6,598 nt of DNA from positions 1 to 6,598 of the forward strand of contig DAOVMB010000146.1 in the NCBI GenBank assembly GCA_030630905.1. Direction: 5' to 3'. The stretch comes from Sedimentisphaerales bacterium. GTDB lineage: Bacteria; Planctomycetota; Phycisphaerae; Sedimentisphaerales; Anaerobacaceae. Each line of letters starts with the position of its first letter. Positions within the stretch are counted from its first letter, which is position 1. This document shows, piece by piece, positions 4,635 to 6,598 of this stretch. Under the pieces are notes generated by a model that was not told the origin of the DNA, made no database searches, and was given only the letters and a program-made list of their open reading frames with translations. The position numbers were made by a program, and so were the translations under genes.

Positions 4635-5384
4635 CTATATATCGTCGAATTCGTCGCCATCGAATGTATTGCCGAGATAAGAGTCTATGACGATTTCGTT
4701 ACGAATAATCTCAGCGGGTGGGCCGGCTCCTATGACCCTGCCGTGGTCGATAATGTAGGCCTTATCGACGACCTCAAGCGTCCTTTCGACATTATGGTCG
4801 GTTACGAGGATGCTCACGCCGGAAGCAACGAGCTGCCGGATCTCCTCCTGCAGATCCTGCACGGCAATAGGATCGACGCCGCTAAATGGCTCATCCAGAA
4901 GAATCAGCGAAGGATTGGTTACCATAGCCCGGGCGATTTCGAGTTTTCTTCGTTCTCCGCCGGACAGAAATCTGCCCTGGCTGCGGGCAACCTCTGTCAG
5001 AGCGAAACGCTCAATAAGCATATCTGCCTTCTCGTTACGCTCGGCCCTGCCGATAGACATCGTTTCCAGAATAGCAAGAAGATTATCACGAACGCTGAGG
5101 CGCTGAAAGATACTCGGCTCCTGCGACAAATAACCAATCCCCAGGCGGGCGCGTTTGTACATCGGCAGTTTAGTGATATCCCGACCTTCAAAGAGCACCG
5201 AACCGCTGTTCGGGGTAACCATCCCCATAATCATTCTGAATGAAGTGGTCTTGCCTGCCCCGTTCCGGCCTAAAAGCCCGACAATACTTCGTTCCTCGAT
5301 CGTAATTGATACTTCGTTAACTACGATCCTGCCCGAATATTTCTTTACCAGCCCGCAAGTTTCAAAAAGAGTCATGCTTACCAT
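4635..5384 (-). CDS. lptB: LPS export ABC transporter ATP-binding protein
   Basis: Cytoplasmic ATPase of the LptB2FG complex, which extracts lipopolysaccharide from the inner membrane and drives it toward the outer membrane. Visible ABC elements: Walker A GRNGAGKTT (39-47, Lys45), Q-loop Gln88 in YLSQEPSIF, signature LSGGERRK (140-147), Walker B ILLDEP (161-166, Glu165) and H-loop His197 in TDHNV. The stretch FSGVDPIAVQDLQ after Walker B and LSQEPSIFQRLSV separate LptB from the related branched-chain amino acid ATPases (LivG/LivF). Length of 249 is close to E. coli LptB (241), with a short acidic tail. Two starts are possible, 5384 (MVSM) or 5375 (MTLFE); neither has a clear Shine-Dalgarno, and 5375 begins nearer the family norm. 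LptA, C, F and G are not in the window. It heads the minus-strand cluster. Confidence 0.92.
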   Translation of the reverse strand: MVSMTLFETCGLVKKYSGRIVVNEVSITIEERSIVGLLGRNGAGKTTSFRMIMGMVTPNSGSVLFEGRDITKLPMYKRARLGIGYLSQEPSIFQRLSVRDNLLAILETMSIGRAERNEKADMLIERFALTEVARSQGRFLSGGERRKLEIARAMVTNPSLILLDEPFSGVDPIAVQDLQEEIRQLVASGVSILVTDHNVERTLEVVDKAYIIDHGRVIGAGPPAEIIRNEIVIDSYLGNTFDGDEFDDI

Positions 5385-5388
5385 TATA
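5383..5388 (-). promoter_or_regulatory. Possible -10 element (TATAAT) for lptB
   Basis: A perfect TATAAT reads on the minus strand and overlaps the upstream candidate start of lptB. Transcription starting about 7 nt downstream would begin almost at the second ATG (5375), giving a leaderless message. The hexamer 17 nt upstream (AGGATA) matches the -35 consensus at only three of six positions, and the surroundings are AT-rich, so this may be chance. Confidence 0.22.
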
Positions 5389-5480
5389 TGAGAAAAGCTA
5401 ATAAATATCCTGGCATTTTTGTCATTTTTCTGCTATTAAGTAGTTTTCCATGTAAAAAAAAGAGTTATTTTTGTTTAGTT

Positions 5481-5485
5481 AGGGA
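5481..5485 (+). promoter_or_regulatory. Ribosome binding site of the phosphoesterase gene
   Basis: AGGGA with a 5-nt spacer to the ATG at 5491. The rest of the 106-nt divergent intergenic region is AT-rich. I found no convincing -35/-10 pair for the plus-strand genes. Confidence 0.45.
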
Positions 5486-5490
5486 CGTGT

Positions 5491-6267
5491 ATGTTTGCGA
5501 TACTAAGCGATATACATTCGAACCTCGAAGCTTTAACTACGGTTCTGGCTGATATTAAGAAGAGGGGTATAAAGGCGATTTATTGCCTGGGCGATGTGGT
5601 CGGCTACGGGCCAAATCCCAAGGAATGTCTCGATCTGATTATCGAAAAGACTAAGTGGTGCGTTCTGGGCAATCACGATTATGCAGTTTTTTATGAACCG
5701 ACAAACTTCAATTACGGAGCGGAGCAGGCGAGCTTCTGGACTCGAGAGGCTTTAGAGTCGGAAGAAGAAAAGCAGCCTCGAGACAGACGCTGGGACTTTT
5801 TGGGCAAGCTGCCGATGAGGCGAACGCTCAAAAGCAAAGTGGGAGCAAGCTCGGCAACAATCGATTTTGTTCACGCATCGCCAAGAAGACCTATCAACGA
5901 ATATATCTTCCCTGATGATGTTTATACGAATCCGCTAAAGGTTCGGCTGCTATTCGAGCGTGTCAAGCACACCTGTTTTGTAGGCCATACGCATATGCCC
6001 GGCGTCTTTCTTGATGAGCCGGATTTCTATCTGCCGGCAGAGCTTAGTAACGTCTACCCGATTATCGATACCGAGAAGGCAATTATCAATATCGGCTCTG
6101 TCGGGCAGCCAAGAGATAAGGACAACCGGGCAAGCTATGTCTATGTAAAAGAAAACGAAGTGCATTTTGTACGGCTCGAATACGATTTTGAAACTACAAT
6201 GAAAAAGATACTGGCAATCAAAGAATTAGATAACTTCCATGCCGAGCGACTACAGAGCGGAAGATAG
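5491..6267 (+). CDS. Calcineurin-like metallophosphoesterase (YfcE/MJ0936-like)
   Basis: Predicted cytoplasmic two-metal phosphoesterase of 258 residues; the substrate is unknown. The metal-binding motifs appear in order: SDIHSN (6-11, Asp7 and His9), GDVVGYGPNP (34-43, Asp35), LGNHD (59-63, Asn61 and His62), VHASP (127-131, His128) and VGHTHMP (164-170, His166 and His168). INIGSVGQPRD (199-209) is the usual C-terminal strand of this subfamily. There is no signal peptide or membrane segment. The ATG is preceded by AGGGA with a 5-nt spacer. Proteins of this type are often labelled phosphodiesterase or serine/threonine phosphatase, and the sequence alone does not choose between these. The gene is divergent from lptB and lies 67 nt upstream of the probable yidC, in the same direction. 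It is free of the palindromic inserts seen in fmt and rsmB. Confidence 0.9.
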   Translation: MFAILSDIHSNLEALTTVLADIKKRGIKAIYCLGDVVGYGPNPKECLDLIIEKTKWCVLGNHDYAVFYEPTNFNYGAEQASFWTREALESEEEKQPRDRRWDFLGKLPMRRTLKSKVGASSATIDFVHASPRRPINEYIFPDDVYTNPLKVRLLFERVKHTCFVGHTHMPGVFLDEPDFYLPAELSNVYPIIDTEKAIINIGSVGQPRDKDNRASYVYVKENEVHFVRLEYDFETTMKKILAIKELDNFHAERLQSGR

Positions 6268-6272
6268 AAGAA

Positions 6273-6300
6273 ATTGATTATTTACTATTGATTATTGTAA
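6273..6300. repeat. Possible AT-rich heptads between the phosphoesterase gene and yidC
   Basis: ATTGATT, ATTTACT, ATTGATT and ATTGTAA follow each other with 7-nt spacing, starting 6 nt after the phosphoesterase stop. The match to the other heptad arrays is in period and position only, and AT-rich DNA can produce this by chance. Confidence 0.35.
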
Positions 6301-6334
6301 AAAAATAGCCGCTATTTGCTGTGAGAGATAAGAT

Positions 6335-6598
6335 ATGCGATATATGATTTTGGTTGTAGCTGGATTTTGCCTATTCTGTGGCTGGCTTGTTGTCGAGTCC
6401 GGACTGTTTGATGATTCATCGCAAACAGGACGCAACATTATCCTCTTGCAGAATGTAGCGGCTAATGAAAAGGTTGAAACACCAAGTGTGACAATATCGA
6501 ACAGCAAACAATTGGAAGCGGTCGATTCAATTCCATTGGGTGCCGATAATGCATCAGCCAGAACAATTACATTAGGCTCTGTCGATCCCAAGAGCGGC
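6335..6598 (+). CDS. yidC: Probable membrane insertase YidC, N-terminal part (truncated by window end)
   Basis: An open frame of 88 codons runs off the end of the window. An in-frame TAA at 6329-6331 makes ATG 6335 the first possible start; ATG 6344 is an alternative. The only ribosome binding signal is a weak GAGAGATAAG. The protein starts with one hydrophobic segment (about residues 4-20), then a polar, low-complexity linker, then TITLGSVDPKSG. A single N-terminal anchor followed by a periplasmic region is the layout of Gram-negative YidC. The LGS-DP-SG phrase resembles, from memory, the start of the periplasmic domain in planctomycete YidC proteins. The diagnostic five-helix insertase core is outside the window. 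Alternatives are another bitopic membrane protein or a lipoprotein. Confidence 0.5.
   Translation, partial: MRYMILVVAGFCLFCGWLVVESGLFDDSSQTGRNIILLQNVAANEKVETPSVTISNSKQLEAVDSIPLGADNASARTITLGSVDPKSG

Noticed and set aside
5419..5439. TTGTCA and TATTAA as a promoter for the phosphoesterase gene
   Set aside because: The spacing is only 9 nt, far from the 16-18 nt needed.
6292..6591. A 99-codon open frame on the minus strand at the window end
   Set aside because: The plus strand holds a better candidate with a hydrophobic N-terminal segment and an in-frame upstream stop that fixes its start; the minus-strand translation shows no motif.

Overview
The window looks like chromosomal DNA of a Gram-negative, sulfatase-rich bacterium, most likely Planctomycetota (Phycisphaerae-like). 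This rests on a Tat-type, lipobox-bearing formylglycine sulfatase, an LptB-type ABC ATPase implying an LPS-type outer membrane, a probable YidC N-terminus, and abundant 7-nt-period repeats. The lineage is inferred from gene style, not from a marker gene.

Layout. 5-1384 (+) is an S1-type arylsulfatase lipoprotein. It converges on, and overlaps by 4 nt, the end of a minus-strand cluster reading lptB (5384-4635), def (4544-4029), fmt (3996-3001), rsmB (2880-1381). Divergent from lptB across about 106 nt are a calcineurin-like phosphoesterase (5491-6267, +) and the first 88 codons of a probable yidC (6335-6598, +, cut by the window edge). def, fmt and rsmB form a widespread translation cluster: Fmt formylates the initiator Met-tRNA, Def removes the formyl group from new proteins, and RsmB methylates 16S rRNA. 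LptB powers LPS transport.

The unusual part is a repeat system that no single gene explains. A 28-bp palindrome (half-site GTAGGGGCGGTTCG plus its reverse complement) occurs four times, all inside coding sequence: three times in rsmB and once in fmt, and always in a stop-free frame (GGSRTAPT or VGAVREPPL). Two copies adjoin 56-nt arrays of eight heptamers, four of one polarity (GTTCNNN-like) then four inverted (NNNGAAC-like). The other two copies adjoin two heptamers, clearly in one case and weakly in the other. An AT-rich relative of the same heptads (GTTTTGA / AACTAAA) forms a fold-back between fmt and rsmB and recurs where rsmB and the sulfatase converge. There the stop codons of three genes (sulfatase, rsmB, fmt) lie inside or at the edge of heptad sequence. 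All catalytic motifs of RsmB and Fmt remain intact, so these look like tolerated in-frame insertions. The closest concept I know is the Rickettsia palindromic elements, with heptad arrays resembling the cyanobacterial STRR heptanucleotide repeats. I cannot test from here whether this family has been described.
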